Source of the DNA: JAUILA01 sp050289805
GTDB taxonomy: Bacteria; Bacteroidota; Bacteroidia; Cytophagales; Cyclobacteriaceae
Assembly (NCBI GenBank): GCA_050289805.1
Contig: JBNKGL010000003.1
Span: forward strand, 1-64,000
Direction of reading: 5' to 3'
DNA: 64,000 nucleotides
Shown here piece by piece: positions 18,646-29,200 of the stretch. Numbering within the stretch: the stretch's first letter is position 1; every line of letters begins with the position of its first letter. The notes beneath the pieces are model-generated. The model worked only from the letters and a program-made list of their open reading frames with translations. It had not been told where the DNA came from and did not search any database. The translations under genes and the position numbers were made by a program.

Positions 18646-19341
18646 TCATTTCAATTTCATCATCACGAGGTAATGATCATTTTCACCTTCATATACTACC
18701 TGGCAATGAAACCCAGCCTTTGATGCGGCATATCGAAGTGTTTTCTGATCCACATAAATCCATTTAAACCACTCGCCGGGTCTGCGGTGATAAATATATT
18801 GGTAATTAATTTCGCCAAAATAAACATTTTCAGGCAAGGCAGATTCATACAGGTACCGAATATCTGAAGAATCCGCAATGATGATGCCTCCGGGCTTTAA
18901 CAATGATTTAATTTGTTCTAATCCCTGCTGTAAACCGTCGAGGGTTCCGAACAGCCCTAATCCATTCATCATGAATAACAGTGTATCGTAGGTTGATCCT
19001 GAAAAATCGCCGAGTGGCAGGTTCCGTATTGATTGAACACCCCGGTTTGCCATTACCTCACATGCCTGCTCCGATATTTCGAGGGCTGTTACATCGAAAC
19101 CCCGGTCCTGAAGCGCCAGTGAAAATGCTCCCGCTCCTGCACCTACGTCCAGTACCTCACCTTTTACAAGTGTAAGCGCATAATTTTCAAGATCGGAAAA
19201 ATCCTCTTCGGTTCTGAAAAATACTTCCGCGGGCATATCTTCCTGAACCCCATAGCTTGTATTGAGTAATAATGGGGGGACATAACGATCATTCAGATAA
19301 TCAAGCAGCGCCTCTCCATAGGCATCCCAGGTAAATGTCAT
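18646..19341 (-). CDS. Class I SAM-dependent methyltransferase
   Basis: A 231-aa protein with the AdoMet motif I GEVLDVGAGAGAFSLAL and the acidic motif II VTALEIS, followed by LLFMMNGLGL and LLKPGGIIIADS. The target is not evident. It overlaps the TerB-like gene upstream by 4 nt (ATGA) and is followed at once by the amidohydrolase, so the three are co-transcribed. Confidence 0.85.
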   Translation of the reverse strand: MTFTWDAYGEALLDYLNDRYVPPLLLNTSYGVQEDMPAEVFFRTEEDFSDLENYALTLVKGEVLDVGAGAGAFSLALQDRGFDVTALEISEQACEVMANRGVQSIRNLPLGDFSGSTYDTLLFMMNGLGLFGTLDGLQQGLEQIKSLLKPGGIIIADSSDIRYLYESALPENVYFGEINYQYIYHRRPGEWFKWIYVDQKTLRYAASKAGFHCQVVYEGENDHYLVMMKLK

Positions 19342-19745
19342 GCAAACCGAAATCCAGATTCCACATACTTTTTGATCATTTGACGCTCCATCTGTTCACC
19401 CTGATCGAATACGCCGACAACCAGGTTAAAAAAACGTGTTTCGGGGAATCCTATCTTATTCACTACATCGAAACAAAAGCTCATTTCCCGCAGCTCAATT
19501 CGGCCATCGGCCCTCATTACAAGAACCAGATTTGTGATGAGCTCAACTTTTTCTTCATGGGACATCGCTTCAAGGGATGGAATTGTAGACCCATTTTCAG
19601 ATTGCTTAAAAATGATATTAATGTCCTCCTTGGAAACGAATTTGGACGCACCAATTTCCTGAATGAGTTTCAACTCGGTCTCACTTGTCTCTCCATCAAT
19701 TCGTGCAAGCTGCATTAATATTTGAAGATGTGGGTTATCAGTCAT
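19338..19745 (-). CDS. TerB-like helical protein
   Basis: A 135-aa protein resembling TerB-family domains: an N-terminal LMQLARIDGETSETELKLIQEIG segment with acidic residues and a second similar half LVLVMRADGRIELREMSFC, the internal repeat expected of TerB. TerB domains are linked to membrane stress and tellurite systems, but no other ter gene is present, so no role is assigned. First gene of the operon ending in the amidohydrolase. Confidence 0.65.
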   Translation of the reverse strand: MTDNPHLQILMQLARIDGETSETELKLIQEIGASKFVSKEDINIIFKQSENGSTIPSLEAMSHEEKVELITNLVLVMRADGRIELREMSFCFDVVNKIGFPETRFFNLVVGVFDQGEQMERQMIKKYVESGFRFA

Positions 19746-19839
19746 TCAGGATTACAGGATAATTAATCTACAAGGTGTTAAATATATCCAATTTTCAACG
19801 ATATTATCCAAATTCGTAATATTAGGCCTAGATTTAATC

Positions 19840-20427
19840 ATGAATTTTCTCGCACATCTATACCTTTCGGGAGCTTCTGAGCCAATGGCAATCGGTAATT
19901 TCATCGGTGATTTCGTCAAAGGAAATCAGTTCAACCGGTATCCCGAAGAGATTAAGAACGGGATATTATTTCATCGCGAAATTGATGCATTCACCGATAG
20001 TCATCATGAAATTCGCGAGGGAAGAAAGCGTCTTTGGGATTCTTACAGACACTATTCCGGGGTAATCATGGATCTTTTTTGTGATCATTTTCTGGCACAG
20101 CAATGGCCTGCATACCATGCGGTTCCTCTCGAATTGTATGCCGAACAAATGTATTCCCTGATGGACCGGAATAAGAATTTTCTTCCGGCACAGGCCAAAA
20201 ATATGCTTCCATATATGAGAGAAGGAAACTGGCTGGTCTCCTACAGGGATATCGAAGGAATAAACCGTGCCCTTACAGGTTTATCGAGACGAACAAGTTT
20301 TCGATCAGGCATGGAAAATGCCGCCAAAGATTTGGCGGCAGATTACAAATTCTTCAATGAAGTCTTTAATGCTTTCTTCCCGGATATGATTGATTTTACA
20401 TCCCGAAATAATCCGCATTTTACTTGA
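19840..20427 (+). CDS. Acyl carrier protein phosphodiesterase family (AcpH/DUF479)
   Basis: A 195-aa HD-fold-like protein beginning MNFLAHLYLSG, with IGNFIGDFVKG, GILFHREIDAFTDSH and MDLFCDHFLAQQW, all hallmarks of AcpH, which removes 4'-phosphopantetheine from acyl carrier protein. Metal-binding His and Asp residues are conserved in FHREID and FCDHF. Its last 8 nt overlap the 3' end of the convergent VPS10-type gene. Confidence 0.88.
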   Translation: MNFLAHLYLSGASEPMAIGNFIGDFVKGNQFNRYPEEIKNGILFHREIDAFTDSHHEIREGRKRLWDSYRHYSGVIMDLFCDHFLAQQWPAYHAVPLELYAEQMYSLMDRNKNFLPAQAKNMLPYMREGNWLVSYRDIEGINRALTGLSRRTSFRSGMENAAKDLAADYKFFNEVFNAFFPDMIDFTSRNNPHFT

Positions 20428-23203
20428 CTTCGAGCGTAGTTTCAACACTGCCGGAACCCTGGGAAACACTGATTTTGTAAGTTCCTTTGCCCGCATATTT
20501 CATTTCAACCTCTTCCTTTTTGCCCTTTTTCCCATTCGAAACGGAAACTTTCAAATCCCATGTGAGCTGGTTAAACCCTCGATCAAGATTCATGTCCATA
20601 CTTCTGAGTACATTACCGTCCTCATCTGAAATTGTTGCGGTAGCCGGTCCTGATTGAGCAGCGTAGATCCTCCACTTAACTTCAGGCTCATAAGGTTCCA
20701 CATATTCAAACCGGCGCTCTCCCCATCGGGACGAATAGCGAATCTGATCTGTACCTGAAATATGCAGTTTATCAGCATTCCCGGCAATTTGATGCAGCAT
20801 CTTTACATCCATCACATACATACTGCGGCCATGGGTGGCCACCACCAGTTCGAGGTCACGCGGATGCACTATCAGGTCATAAACTGCCACATTGGGCACC
20901 CTGCTGACATATTCCCAGCTTTCCCCGGAATTCATACTTATAAATAATCCCAAATCACCCCCCAGGTATAAGATCTCCGGCTTTACGGGATCCTGAATCA
21001 GATCATTGACAACCATTTCAGGAAGATTCCCTTTAATGCTCTTCCAGGTTTTACCCGCATTACTGCTCATATATACAAAGGTCGCAAAGTCATCTTCCCG
21101 ATATCCGTTGAGTGTCACATAAACCGTATTAAGATCATGCGGAGAGGCAACTACGCTTGCTACCCATTTATCCTTTGGTAAACCAGCTGAAATATTGCTC
21201 CAATCACCTCCCGAGGATTTTGTGACCCATACGTTACCATCATCCGTACCGGCATATATGTAACCGAATTGCATCGGCGACTCCGAAAACGTTGTTATGG
21301 TCGAAAAAGGAACATTCCCCTGTGGTAAATTATTGGTCAGATCGGGACTGATGGGACTCCAGGTTTCGCCCTGGTTCATACTTCTGTACAGGCGCTGCGA
21401 TGCCATATAGACCACATCAGCATTATGGTCACTCAATTTCACCGGTGTTCGCCAGTTGAAACGCGGCACATCTTCACCAATATCATGGCGGGGCCGTAAC
21501 CTTACCGACTCTCTGGTCTCACGATTTATCCGGGCATAATTGCCGAATTGAAAACCGACGTAGACAATGGATGAATTTCTCGGATCCGGCGCAACATACA
21601 TACCATCGCCCCCATAGATATCTGTCCAGAATGGAGATCTGTTAGGTACGCTCGTCGATGGCCCCATCAATGTTCCATTATCCTGAAGCCCGCCATAAAC
21701 ATTATAGGGCTTTTCATAATCAATATTTACGGTATAAAACTGACCTACCGACATGTTATTGATATGACGCCAGTTGGCTCCTTCATCAAAGCTTTCATAC
21801 AGTCCGCCATCATTTCCGAGACGGAGATGCCGGCTGTTTTCCGGGTTGATCCATAGGGTCTGATGATCAACATGCACATCCCCTACCGTATCAATACGAT
21901 TATATTTTACACCACCATCGGTAGATTTAAGAAGTGGTACACCAAAGACATAAACAAGGTCCGGATTATCGGGAGCTACACGAATTTCACCAAAATAATA
22001 ACCGTAGGTAAAATAAACGCCATCCAGTTCATAGCTGTTCACCTTCTCCCAGGATACACCATGATCATCAGACCGGTATATCTCCGCCCCGATCACATCT
22101 GTGTTAAACAAGGCATTGTTGGCATCTCCATAATAGTTTCCTATATCCGCAGGAGTATATTTTCCTTCCCGAAGGTCTTTCTTGACACTGGCCGCCGTAT
22201 ATTTCTGCGGGAAATTATTATCCTTCAGGAATTTATCCAGTTCCTTATTCTCAATTTTCGATACATCCTCAACCGTCATTCCGGCGAAATCTGAAAACGT
22301 AAGACCCTCATCGCCTTCGTCTTCCGAATCACCCGATTTAGTATTCTGGTTATCCAAAAGTGCGTAATAACGGGAAGGATTTGACTGACTTACCGCCAGT
22401 CCAATTCGGCCAATCCCGTCACCTGCCGGAAATCCTTTGGTCGTTAATGCCCATGTCTTCCCCCCATCGGTTGAGCGGTAAATTCCGGAACCCGGGCCAT
22501 CTCCCTTAAAATTTGATGCTTTTCGGGTACGTTCCCATGCGGCAGCAATTAACTCATTCGGGTTTGAAGGGTTGATCACCAGGTCAACAATTCCTGTGCT
22601 GTCATTTACGAAAAGCGTTTTCTGCCATGTATTCCCCCCGTCTTCTGTGTAATAAACGCCCCGATCAGGATTATTTGAATATAATGCCCCAAGCGCAGCC
22701 ACCCAGACTATATCCGGATTGGTTGGATGGACAATAACTCGTCCGATATGATGGGTCTGCTCAAGACCGAGGTGTTTCCATGTTTCTCCACCATCGGCCG
22801 ACTTGTAAATTCCAGTACCGGCATAGCTCGAACGGCTGCTGTTTTTTTCACCCGTACCTGCATAAATAATTTCCTGATTCGACGGTGCCAAAGCTATATC
22901 ACCGATGCCCAGGGCATCCACATCATCAAATATCGGCTTGAAGGTTATTCCATTATCAGTGGTTTTAAATATTCCACCGCTCGCGAATGCAACATAGTAG
23001 GTGGTCGTCTGTCCGGCAGGAACAGCAATGTCAGTTACCCTGCCACCCTGTACGGTAGGTCCGATATTACGAACCGGATAATTGGCAAAGAGCGATTCCT
23101 TATCAGCTTTGGTCCGTTGGTGGTACGATTCGATATCTATTTTTTGCGCTTGCAGCAAAGATGCATTCAGCAACAGGAAAACGATGAAGTAAAATTTATT
23201 CAT
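20420..23203 (-). CDS. Exported VPS10/BNR-repeat beta-propeller protein
   Basis: A 927-aa protein with a signal peptide (1-19) and many sortilin/VPS10-type blades, with Asp-box motifs such as SADGGETWKHLG, STDGGKTWALT, SMNQGETWSPIS and SSNAGKTWKSI. The C-terminal ~100 residues look like a FlgD-type Ig-like domain. Such proteins are often labelled glycosyl hydrolase or VPS10 domain protein in Bacteroidota. No catalytic residues can be claimed; binding of protein or glycan is the safer guess. Confidence 0.85.
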   Translation of the reverse strand: MNKFYFIVFLLLNASLLQAQKIDIESYHQRTKADKESLFANYPVRNIGPTVQGGRVTDIAVPAGQTTTYYVAFASGGIFKTTDNGITFKPIFDDVDALGIGDIALAPSNQEIIYAGTGEKNSSRSSYAGTGIYKSADGGETWKHLGLEQTHHIGRVIVHPTNPDIVWVAALGALYSNNPDRGVYYTEDGGNTWQKTLFVNDSTGIVDLVINPSNPNELIAAAWERTRKASNFKGDGPGSGIYRSTDGGKTWALTTKGFPAGDGIGRIGLAVSQSNPSRYYALLDNQNTKSGDSEDEGDEGLTFSDFAGMTVEDVSKIENKELDKFLKDNNFPQKYTAASVKKDLREGKYTPADIGNYYGDANNALFNTDVIGAEIYRSDDHGVSWEKVNSYELDGVYFTYGYYFGEIRVAPDNPDLVYVFGVPLLKSTDGGVKYNRIDTVGDVHVDHQTLWINPENSRHLRLGNDGGLYESFDEGANWRHINNMSVGQFYTVNIDYEKPYNVYGGLQDNGTLMGPSTSVPNRSPFWTDIYGGDGMYVAPDPRNSSIVYVGFQFGNYARINRETRESVRLRPRHDIGEDVPRFNWRTPVKLSDHNADVVYMASQRLYRSMNQGETWSPISPDLTNNLPQGNVPFSTITTFSESPMQFGYIYAGTDDGNVWVTKSSGGDWSNISAGLPKDKWVASVVASPHDLNTVYVTLNGYREDDFATFVYMSSNAGKTWKSIKGNLPEMVVNDLIQDPVKPEILYLGGDLGLFISMNSGESWEYVSRVPNVAVYDLIVHPRDLELVVATHGRSMYVMDVKMLHQIAGNADKLHISGTDQIRYSSRWGERRFEYVEPYEPEVKWRIYAAQSGPATATISDEDGNVLRSMDMNLDRGFNQLTWDLKVSVSNGKKGKKEEVEMKYAGKGTYKISVSQGSGSVETTLEVK

Positions 23204-23280
23204 AAATACAGGTTATAGATTCTTAAATACTGAAGAGTGCACTAAAATAAGTAAAATCTGCAATTGATCTGAAGTCTGAC

Positions 23281-23288
23281 TATTTTTG
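23281..23288 (+). promoter_or_regulatory. -7 box of the 23302 gene
   Basis: TATTTTTG matches TAnnTTTG, only 13 nt before the ATG, giving a very short leader. A TTG occurs at 23264-23266, but at 14 rather than 19 nt. Confidence 0.4.
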
Positions 23289-23301
23289 CCAAAAAACACA
23301 G

Positions 23302-23667
23302 ATGAACGACCCGGAATTAGACGGTAAATATCTCGGTTCTATTACAGCCGATTTTGCCACTGTTGCTGAAACGTTGCGTGAAGCAAGTTATGCTATCCGA
23401 AAAAGGGGCTTTTCAGATTATCCAATTTTTCCGATATCAAAGGTTCAACTGCCCATCGGACAATTATTAATAGGCAGGGAAGACATTGCCATCAACTGGT
23501 ACATCAATGCCTCCATGCTCGATGAATTTGTGCAGCGAGAAATCATCGCAGAAGATAAAAAAGATGAATTCATCGCCTCCTACAAGGATCCGGATGAATT
23601 CTGCTGCCTGTTTGTTGTGGATGCGGATTTTACGAGGTTTGTTTATATCCCTTACCCGGAAGACTAA
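23302..23667 (+). CDS. Conserved hypothetical protein
   Basis: A 121-aa soluble protein with no signal peptide or membrane segment. The sequence is mixed alpha/beta (YPIFPISKVQLPIGQLLIG, NWYINASMLDEFVQREII) with a C-terminal beta end FTRFVYIPYPED. I do not recognise a named domain. The last 4 nt overlap the convergent thiL gene. Confidence 0.75.
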   Translation: MNDPELDGKYLGSITADFATVAETLREASYAIRKRGFSDYPIFPISKVQLPIGQLLIGREDIAINWYINASMLDEFVQREIIAEDKKDEFIASYKDPDEFCCLFVVDADFTRFVYIPYPED

Positions 23668-24701
23668 TTTTCCTTTTTCATGTGATTCCATCCTTGTGCC
23701 TCTATGGGTACAAGATTTCCACCCTTGGTTGCCAGTTCGAAACCATCCGTTGCTTTTTGGGCATGCCCTATCAGGTGGATATCGGGATGATCCTTGATCT
23801 TTTCATAATCATCCTGGGAAATTGTGAATAACAGCTCGTAATCCTCACCGCCATTCAGAGCGCACGTGGTGGCGTCAATTTTGAATTCATAGGCCGTATC
23901 ATACGTTACCTTGTCAATCGGTATTTTATCTTCATATACCCTGAAACCGACACCGGACTGTGTGCCCAGATGAAATATTTCCGAAGCAAGTCCGTCGGAA
24001 ATGTCGATCATGGATGTAGGCAATATCTGAAGGCCCTTCAGTTCATGAATAATATCCATACGCGCTTCGGGGCGCAGCTGGCGTTGCATCAGGTAATCGT
24101 ATCCTTCCAGTTTGGGCTGCATATCGGGATTGCTCATATAAACCTGCTTTTCTCTTTCAAGTACCTGCAGTCCAAGATAGGAAGCCCCAAGATCACCCGT
24201 AACGCAAAGAATATCACTTTCACCTGCTCCTGAACGTTTCACTATTTCCGATTCAGCAGCAAATCCCAACGCTGTTACACTGATTATCAGGCCACTACGT
24301 GATGCATTTGTATCACCACCAATGAGATCAACCTGGTAGGCATCACAGGCAAGTCGAATACCTTCATAAAGTTCCGAGACAGCCTCAACAGAAAAACGGT
24401 TGCTCAGACCAATATTTACCAGTATTTGGGAAGGAATAGCATTCATGGCGGCGATATCAGAAATATTTACCGCCACCGCTTTAAAACCAAGATGCTTCAA
24501 TGGCATGTAGGAAAGATCAAAATGTACACCTTCAATCAGCATATCAGAGGTTACAACCAGGTTTTCACCCTGTTTAATAATCGCTGCGTCATCACCCACC
24601 CCCAGTTTGGTTGATGGCTGAAGGGCTTGGAATGAGGATGTTAGTTGATCAATCAGTCCAAATTCACCCAATTCGCTGATTTCTGTTCTTTTCTCTGCCA
24701 T
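23664..24701 (-). CDS. thiL: Thiamine-monophosphate kinase
   Basis: ThiL phosphorylates thiamine monophosphate to the active pyrophosphate. The 345-aa protein shows GEFGLIDQLT, KLGVGDDAAII, the Mg site VVTSDMLIEGVHFDL, NISDIAAMNA, GGDTNAS, and the C-terminal SMIDISDGLASEI and NGGEDYELLFT. Single gene, divergent from the small lipoprotein at 24819; other thi genes are not near. Confidence 0.95.
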   Translation of the reverse strand: MAEKRTEISELGEFGLIDQLTSSFQALQPSTKLGVGDDAAIIKQGENLVVTSDMLIEGVHFDLSYMPLKHLGFKAVAVNISDIAAMNAIPSQILVNIGLSNRFSVEAVSELYEGIRLACDAYQVDLIGGDTNASRSGLIISVTALGFAAESEIVKRSGAGESDILCVTGDLGASYLGLQVLEREKQVYMSNPDMQPKLEGYDYLMQRQLRPEARMDIIHELKGLQILPTSMIDISDGLASEIFHLGTQSGVGFRVYEDKIPIDKVTYDTAYEFKIDATTCALNGGEDYELLFTISQDDYEKIKDHPDIHLIGHAQKATDGFELATKGGNLVPIEAQGWNHMKKEN

Positions 24702-24729
24702 GACAATATTTTTTATCCCAAAAGGAACA

Positions 24730-24737
24730 CAAAGATA
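24730..24737 (-). promoter_or_regulatory. -7 box of thiL
   Basis: The minus strand reads TATCTTTG, identical to the box at rpsT, 28 nt before the thiL ATG. No clear TTG at -33. No TPP riboswitch is seen in the leader. Confidence 0.5.
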
Positions 24738-24818
24738 GACGTATTGAGTGTTTTCCTTACATGGCAGGTTACAAATCTCGATTCAGCATGATACAACAAC
24801 ATATAAAAAAAAGAAATC

Positions 24819-24989
24819 ATGAAAAGATTTGTAATCACTGCGTTGAGTGTCATTCTGGTTGGTCTGGTTGCGGTTTCATGTGGTCCCAAGCCCCAATACA
24901 AAACGGCTCAGGGTAAGAAAAAACTGAAATATTACAATGATATCCAGTATGACAGGAATAAAGTTACCGACTTTAAAAAGTGGAACTAA
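24819..24989 (+). CDS. Small lipoprotein (56 aa)
   Basis: A short frame of 56 codons from ATG 24819 to TAA 24987-24989. The protein starts MKRFVITALSVILVGLVAVSC, a signal peptide with a lipobox-like AVSC at residue 21, then a strongly basic tail (KTAQGKKKLKYYNDIQYDRN) ending DFKKWN. An A-rich leader precedes the start. It is divergent from thiL and its 3' end overlaps the convergent mce gene by 17 nt. Function unknown; the signal peptide and coherent frame argue that it is real. Confidence 0.75.
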   Translation: MKRFVITALSVILVGLVAVSCGPKPQYKTAQGKKKLKYYNDIQYDRNKVTDFKKWN

Positions 24990-25383
24990 TTTCCTGACAT
25001 AGCTCGATCAGAACGCCATTTGCACTTTTTGGATGAAGAAAGCAGATAAGTTTATTATCGGCCCCTTTCTTCGGAGCATCATTCAGAAGCGTAAAGCCTT
25101 CATTTTTTAAGCGCTCCATTTCGGCATAGATGTCTTCGACTTCAAATGCTATATGGTGTATCCCTTCCCCTCTTTTTTCGATAAACTTGGCGATGGCTGA
25201 ATCGGGCGAGCCAGCCTCCAGCAATTCAATCTTTGTATCGCCCACTTTAAAAAATGATGTGGTAACGTATTCAGAGGCCACCTCTTCCTCTTTATAGGGC
25301 GCTGCTCCGAATAGCTTCATAAACAATTCATTGGAAGCCGACAGACTCTTTACTGCAATACCGATATGTTCTACCTTCTTCAT
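24973..25383 (-). CDS. mce: Methylmalonyl-CoA epimerase
   Basis: A 136-aa vicinal-oxygen-chelate fold enzyme that interconverts R- and S-methylmalonyl-CoA. It begins MKKVEHIGIAVKSL (metal His6), has TKIELLEAGSPDS, GEGIHHIAFEV and the C-terminal GVLIELCQE. The frame extends 90 nt upstream but this start matches the family; a -7 box for the divergent gene lies in the extension. The mutase is not in the window. Confidence 0.92.
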   Translation of the reverse strand: MKKVEHIGIAVKSLSASNELFMKLFGAAPYKEEEVASEYVTTSFFKVGDTKIELLEAGSPDSAIAKFIEKRGEGIHHIAFEVEDIYAEMERLKNEGFTLLNDAPKKGADNKLICFLHPKSANGVLIELCQEISSTF

Positions 25384-25414
25384 TCTGATATTTAGGGTTA
25401 TAGGGTGGAATTTA

Positions 25415-25422
25415 TAACTTTG
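25415..25422 (+). promoter_or_regulatory. -7 box upstream of the 25494-26241 operon
   Basis: TAACTTTG matches TAnnTTTG, 71 nt before the ATG at 25494. The -33 region is not canonical. Confidence 0.45.
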
Positions 25423-25493
25423 TGTAAAGTTCCGAAACTTTTCAACAGTATGGAAAGTTTTGTAGAGTAACATTACAGGACGAAATTAATACC

Positions 25494-25901
25494 ATGGAAA
25501 CATCACAGGATGTGCATGTCGAAGTTGCAAGGATCCAGAAAGACATTAAAAATCACCTCGGGCTGAGCAGCAATGACCTGATGTTTGAATATTCAAATGT
25601 CGATGGCAAAATAAAACTGGATCTGATTACCATAAACCCAAGGCACAGCCAGAGTTTTCTGTTCCATACGGAAACCGGCTATGACAAGGTGGATGCCTTG
25701 AAAAAAATGGTGGATTATGTTCGGAATTACCGTGAAAAAGAAAGTTCCTACACAATCCAGTGGATTGCAAATGGAGAAAAAGAGCTTCATACATCCTATT
25801 TCAGGGCCAGCAGTGTATACAGCGCCCTTGATAAGCTGTATTACGGCAGAGACATGAACCAGATCACGGTTTTTAGTGTTGTTTTAAATCCTGTAGCGTA
25901 A
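25494..25901 (+). CDS. Conserved hypothetical protein upstream of an IscA-type gene
   Basis: A 135-aa soluble protein with alternating beta strands and helices (KIKLDLITINPRHSQSFLFHTETGYDKVDALKKMVDYVRNYR). No known motif is recognised and no signal peptide is present. It is followed after 13 nt by the A-type iron-sulfur carrier, so the two are probably one transcript; a link to cluster assembly is inference from this context. Confidence 0.75.
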   Translation: METSQDVHVEVARIQKDIKNHLGLSSNDLMFEYSNVDGKIKLDLITINPRHSQSFLFHTETGYDKVDALKKMVDYVRNYREKESSYTIQWIANGEKELHTSYFRASSVYSALDKLYYGRDMNQITVFSVVLNPVA

Positions 25902-25914
25902 GTTTGCAAGAGAT

Positions 25915-26241
25915 ATGGTAACGATAACAGACAAAGCGAAAGAACAGATCATCGAACTCCGGAAGGAGGAAGGTAAAGATGAAACCTATAACATCCGTGT
26001 TTCTGTTAAAGGAGGTGGTTGTTCAGGGTTGATGTATGACCTTGAATTCGATAATGCCCTCAATGAAGGTGATGAAGTTTTTGAAGACAAGGATGTTAAA
26101 ATTCTGGTTGATAAAAAAAGCCTTCTGTATCTTCTGGGTACCACGCTTGATTTTTCAGATGGTCTGAATGGCAAAGGCTTTCAGTTCATCAACCCCAATG
26201 CTTCCCGTACCTGCGGATGCGGCGAAAGTTTTGCCGTGTAG
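25915..26241 (+). CDS. A-type iron-sulfur cluster carrier (IscA/SufA/ErpA family)
   Basis: A 108-aa HesB-like protein. The three cluster ligands are present: Cys in KGGGCSGLMYDL and two in the C-terminal RTCGCGESF. It carries iron-sulfur clusters from scaffold to target proteins. Which of the three subtypes it is cannot be settled here. Its stop lies 5 nt before the stop of the convergent composite outer-membrane protein. Confidence 0.93.
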   Translation: MVTITDKAKEQIIELRKEEGKDETYNIRVSVKGGGCSGLMYDLEFDNALNEGDEVFEDKDVKILVDKKSLLYLLGTTLDFSDGLNGKGFQFINPNASRTCGCGESFAV

Positions 26242-26246
26242 GTAAA

Positions 26247-29200
26247 TCAAAAGAAAAATCCAAGTCTGATATAAAAAGCATCTTCATTGTCATTAGACCG
26301 GGCATAATCGGTACTGATCACAATAGAACCCAGAGGTGCCAACCATATTCCGCCCCCTATCCCTCGATGCCATTCCGCTTTTTCGGGATTTTGAACCGGT
26401 AAATCTGGATTATCGCTCCATACTCTTCCCTGGTCGCGATAAATATGAAATCCCAGTAGCGCAGGGAATAGAACCGACTTGACCTCCAGAACCTGAACGC
26501 GCAATTCAAAATTGGTATAGAATGCCTGATCTCCGGCAAATCGTAATTTTCGATAACCCCGCAGGTTCGATAAACCGCCCAGCCTGGCTGCCTGATAAAA
26601 TTCAAAATCTCCCCTGTTCACCTGACCACCTATGCGCCCGGCAAAGGTTACTCTCAGCCCGCCACCTACGGTAAAATAAAATGAAAGATCTGAATTCAGC
26701 CGTTGATGATTGAATTTTTCGTCATTCAACTGGTAGGCCAACGTCAATTCATTTTGCCAGAACAGGCCAAGTCTTGGAAACGTCTCAGAGTCCCTCAGAT
26801 CCAGATCATACCCAAGGCGAGCCCCAGCATAATGCCGGCGGGTGTCCAGCAAAGGAAATGCCGATTCTTCCCCCCTCCCTACGAATTCCGAATAGGCAAT
26901 GATAAAACGGTCGGTAATCTGGGTATTTTCATCCCTGCGGATCTTCACGGCCCTGTAATACGGACCGGCACGAAATATATGCTTACCATTCCGTGCATTG
27001 ACCCTCAACAGTGGCTGGAACAGCCATTGGGAATAGCGGACCCGGTAGAATTGCCTTCCCGCTTCAAAGAGTGAATCATTAAAATTGGTTTTATTCCCAA
27101 AACCATAGAAGAAATCACCAAAACTGGGCTCGTCAATCGTTGCCGTGAGCTCAATGTCGGTTCGACGGATTACATCGATAAAATCTCCCCTGTATGAAAG
27201 GCTGTAGGATGCTGATCTGGGCGCAAAGGATGCCAGGATTTTATGCTGGGATGCATAAGGCTCCTTACGAAAACCATGTTTCTGTATTAATACACCACCT
27301 CCAAGAAATACACCGTCATCGGGATTAAATCCGCCAGTTACCAGCGGCATTGCCTTGTCATATTTAAATTCAAATCGGTCATACTGGTTCACCTGGATAC
27401 TCCCTGACCTTCGATCCCTCACCTGTCCTGCTGAGGACAGATATGTTTCAGGCTTATCATATAAAACCGTGTTTCTTCTTCTTTTATGAATAATGCTCCT
27501 GTCCTCAACACTATCCTGCCCTTTTCCACCGATGATTCTGATTGTTGGTGCCTTATCCGCCTCGCCATTCAGAATAAACCGGTCATCTCCTTCAAAACCA
27601 AACAAGCGGATCTCCTTTGTGATTTCCGTATTGAAAGAACGCTCATATGCGAGATATTTGATCTCGCCACTTTTTTCCTTCACCCGATACTTCCGCACAA
27701 CGAGGGAATCATTATCAAAATAATCCACAGTGAACCTTTCAGCCTCGTCACTGCCGGTAATCGTTACAGTTTCCGACAGAAATTGATAATATTCCCTGGC
27801 ATAGGCAGCAAGGTCATCCCGTCTTCTTTTTAATTTTCGAATGATGTCTTTCCCATGCAAATTGTATATCTCGGTAGGGAAAGTTGCCACGGAAGCTTCA
27901 ATCAATGAGTCTGTGAGCCTTGATTGAAGATCCCTTGCAATTTCCATCCATGCCGCTTCCTCACTTTGTATGAGAAAGGTCCTGTCGAAGTGCCTTGCAT
28001 TAAAACTGAGACCCGCCACGTCCCGGATCGTTTCATGAAATCCCTGAAATTTAGGCTGACCCCATCGGCGGGAACTTAAATTAAGCAACCGTCCGTCTGA
28101 CCAGAAAAATGCCTGGTCCCTGTCACGCGGAATTGGCGCATAGTGTTTTATATCGTCATCATCTTTATAACGCGCCCACCTCCACTGATCATCATGCCGG
28201 TCCCAGTCGCCAATCCAAATGTCAAAAAGCCTGGATCTGATCACCTGATCTTCATCAATAAAATGATCATCATCATTACCCATTTTCTCAATCACATCGG
28301 CAGTACTGATGATGTCCGGCGCATTGCCGAAATACGCTGCATCCTTCCAATGGTCATCATCCGGCCGTTCCTCATACAGATATAAGCCATTCGCAAAATC
28401 ATCCCTGAATTCACCCAGGGCAGGATCATCGGGAAGGTATACCAATTGCGGATTTGTATGAAAAACGCCGGCAGCATCCGCCATCGGAGGAATCACGAGT
28501 GCTCCGTAAGGATGGGATGCCGATATCTGATCACTAATGATATCTTCGGCAATAGTTCCCCTTAACGCGATTGGAACGGCCTTTTCGGGGAATTTTTCGA
28601 TGGACCGCAGGACATACTGCCGTCCGTTATCTGCCTCCAGGCGCAATGACCTGGTCTGCTGCCCGCCTCCCTTTTTTACGATTTCGAGACCGCCGCGTTC
28701 TGCTTCAAGATCAAATACAGGGATTCCTTTGAGCGTCACCTCCCATTCCCCGCGGTAATTGTTGCCCAGCAAACCCGGTCTTTTTGAATCCTTATGCAAT
28801 TTTCGAGTCGCCGCGGTGCTGATGGTAGTGCTGGAGAAGCTGGTATCCCGCTCATAAATCATATTTCGCGGGATCTCCCCTGTGTAGAAGCTGACCGAAA
28901 CATCATCTTTCCCGACACCCCGGTATGCGACCGCAATCTTATAGGTTGACAGGGTTGCCGAGAGGCTCAGGAGATCAATCAAAACATATCCGGGATCTGT
29001 AGAAATTCGTGTATAATCACTCAGTTGTACACCGCTTTCTGTTTCGACAGACTTCACACGTTTGGCGTAAGCTCCATTGTCTACAGAGCCCGAAATGATT
29101 TGGGTGCGGAGTTCCGACTGGTCCAGGACATCATAATGAAAATACCCCTCATGACCTGAGAGATAATAAACACCTTTGTGAATGTTGAATGAAGACTGAA

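Noticed and set aside
23664..24818. TPP riboswitch upstream of thiL
   Set aside because: The leader is short and neither the conserved CUGAGA nor the other TPP-binding segments are seen.
24713..24901. Minus-strand 62-aa frame over the thiL-lipoprotein gap
   Set aside because: The plus-strand frame at 24819-24989 has a signal peptide and lipobox; the minus frame has no recognisable features and holds the thiL promoter box.
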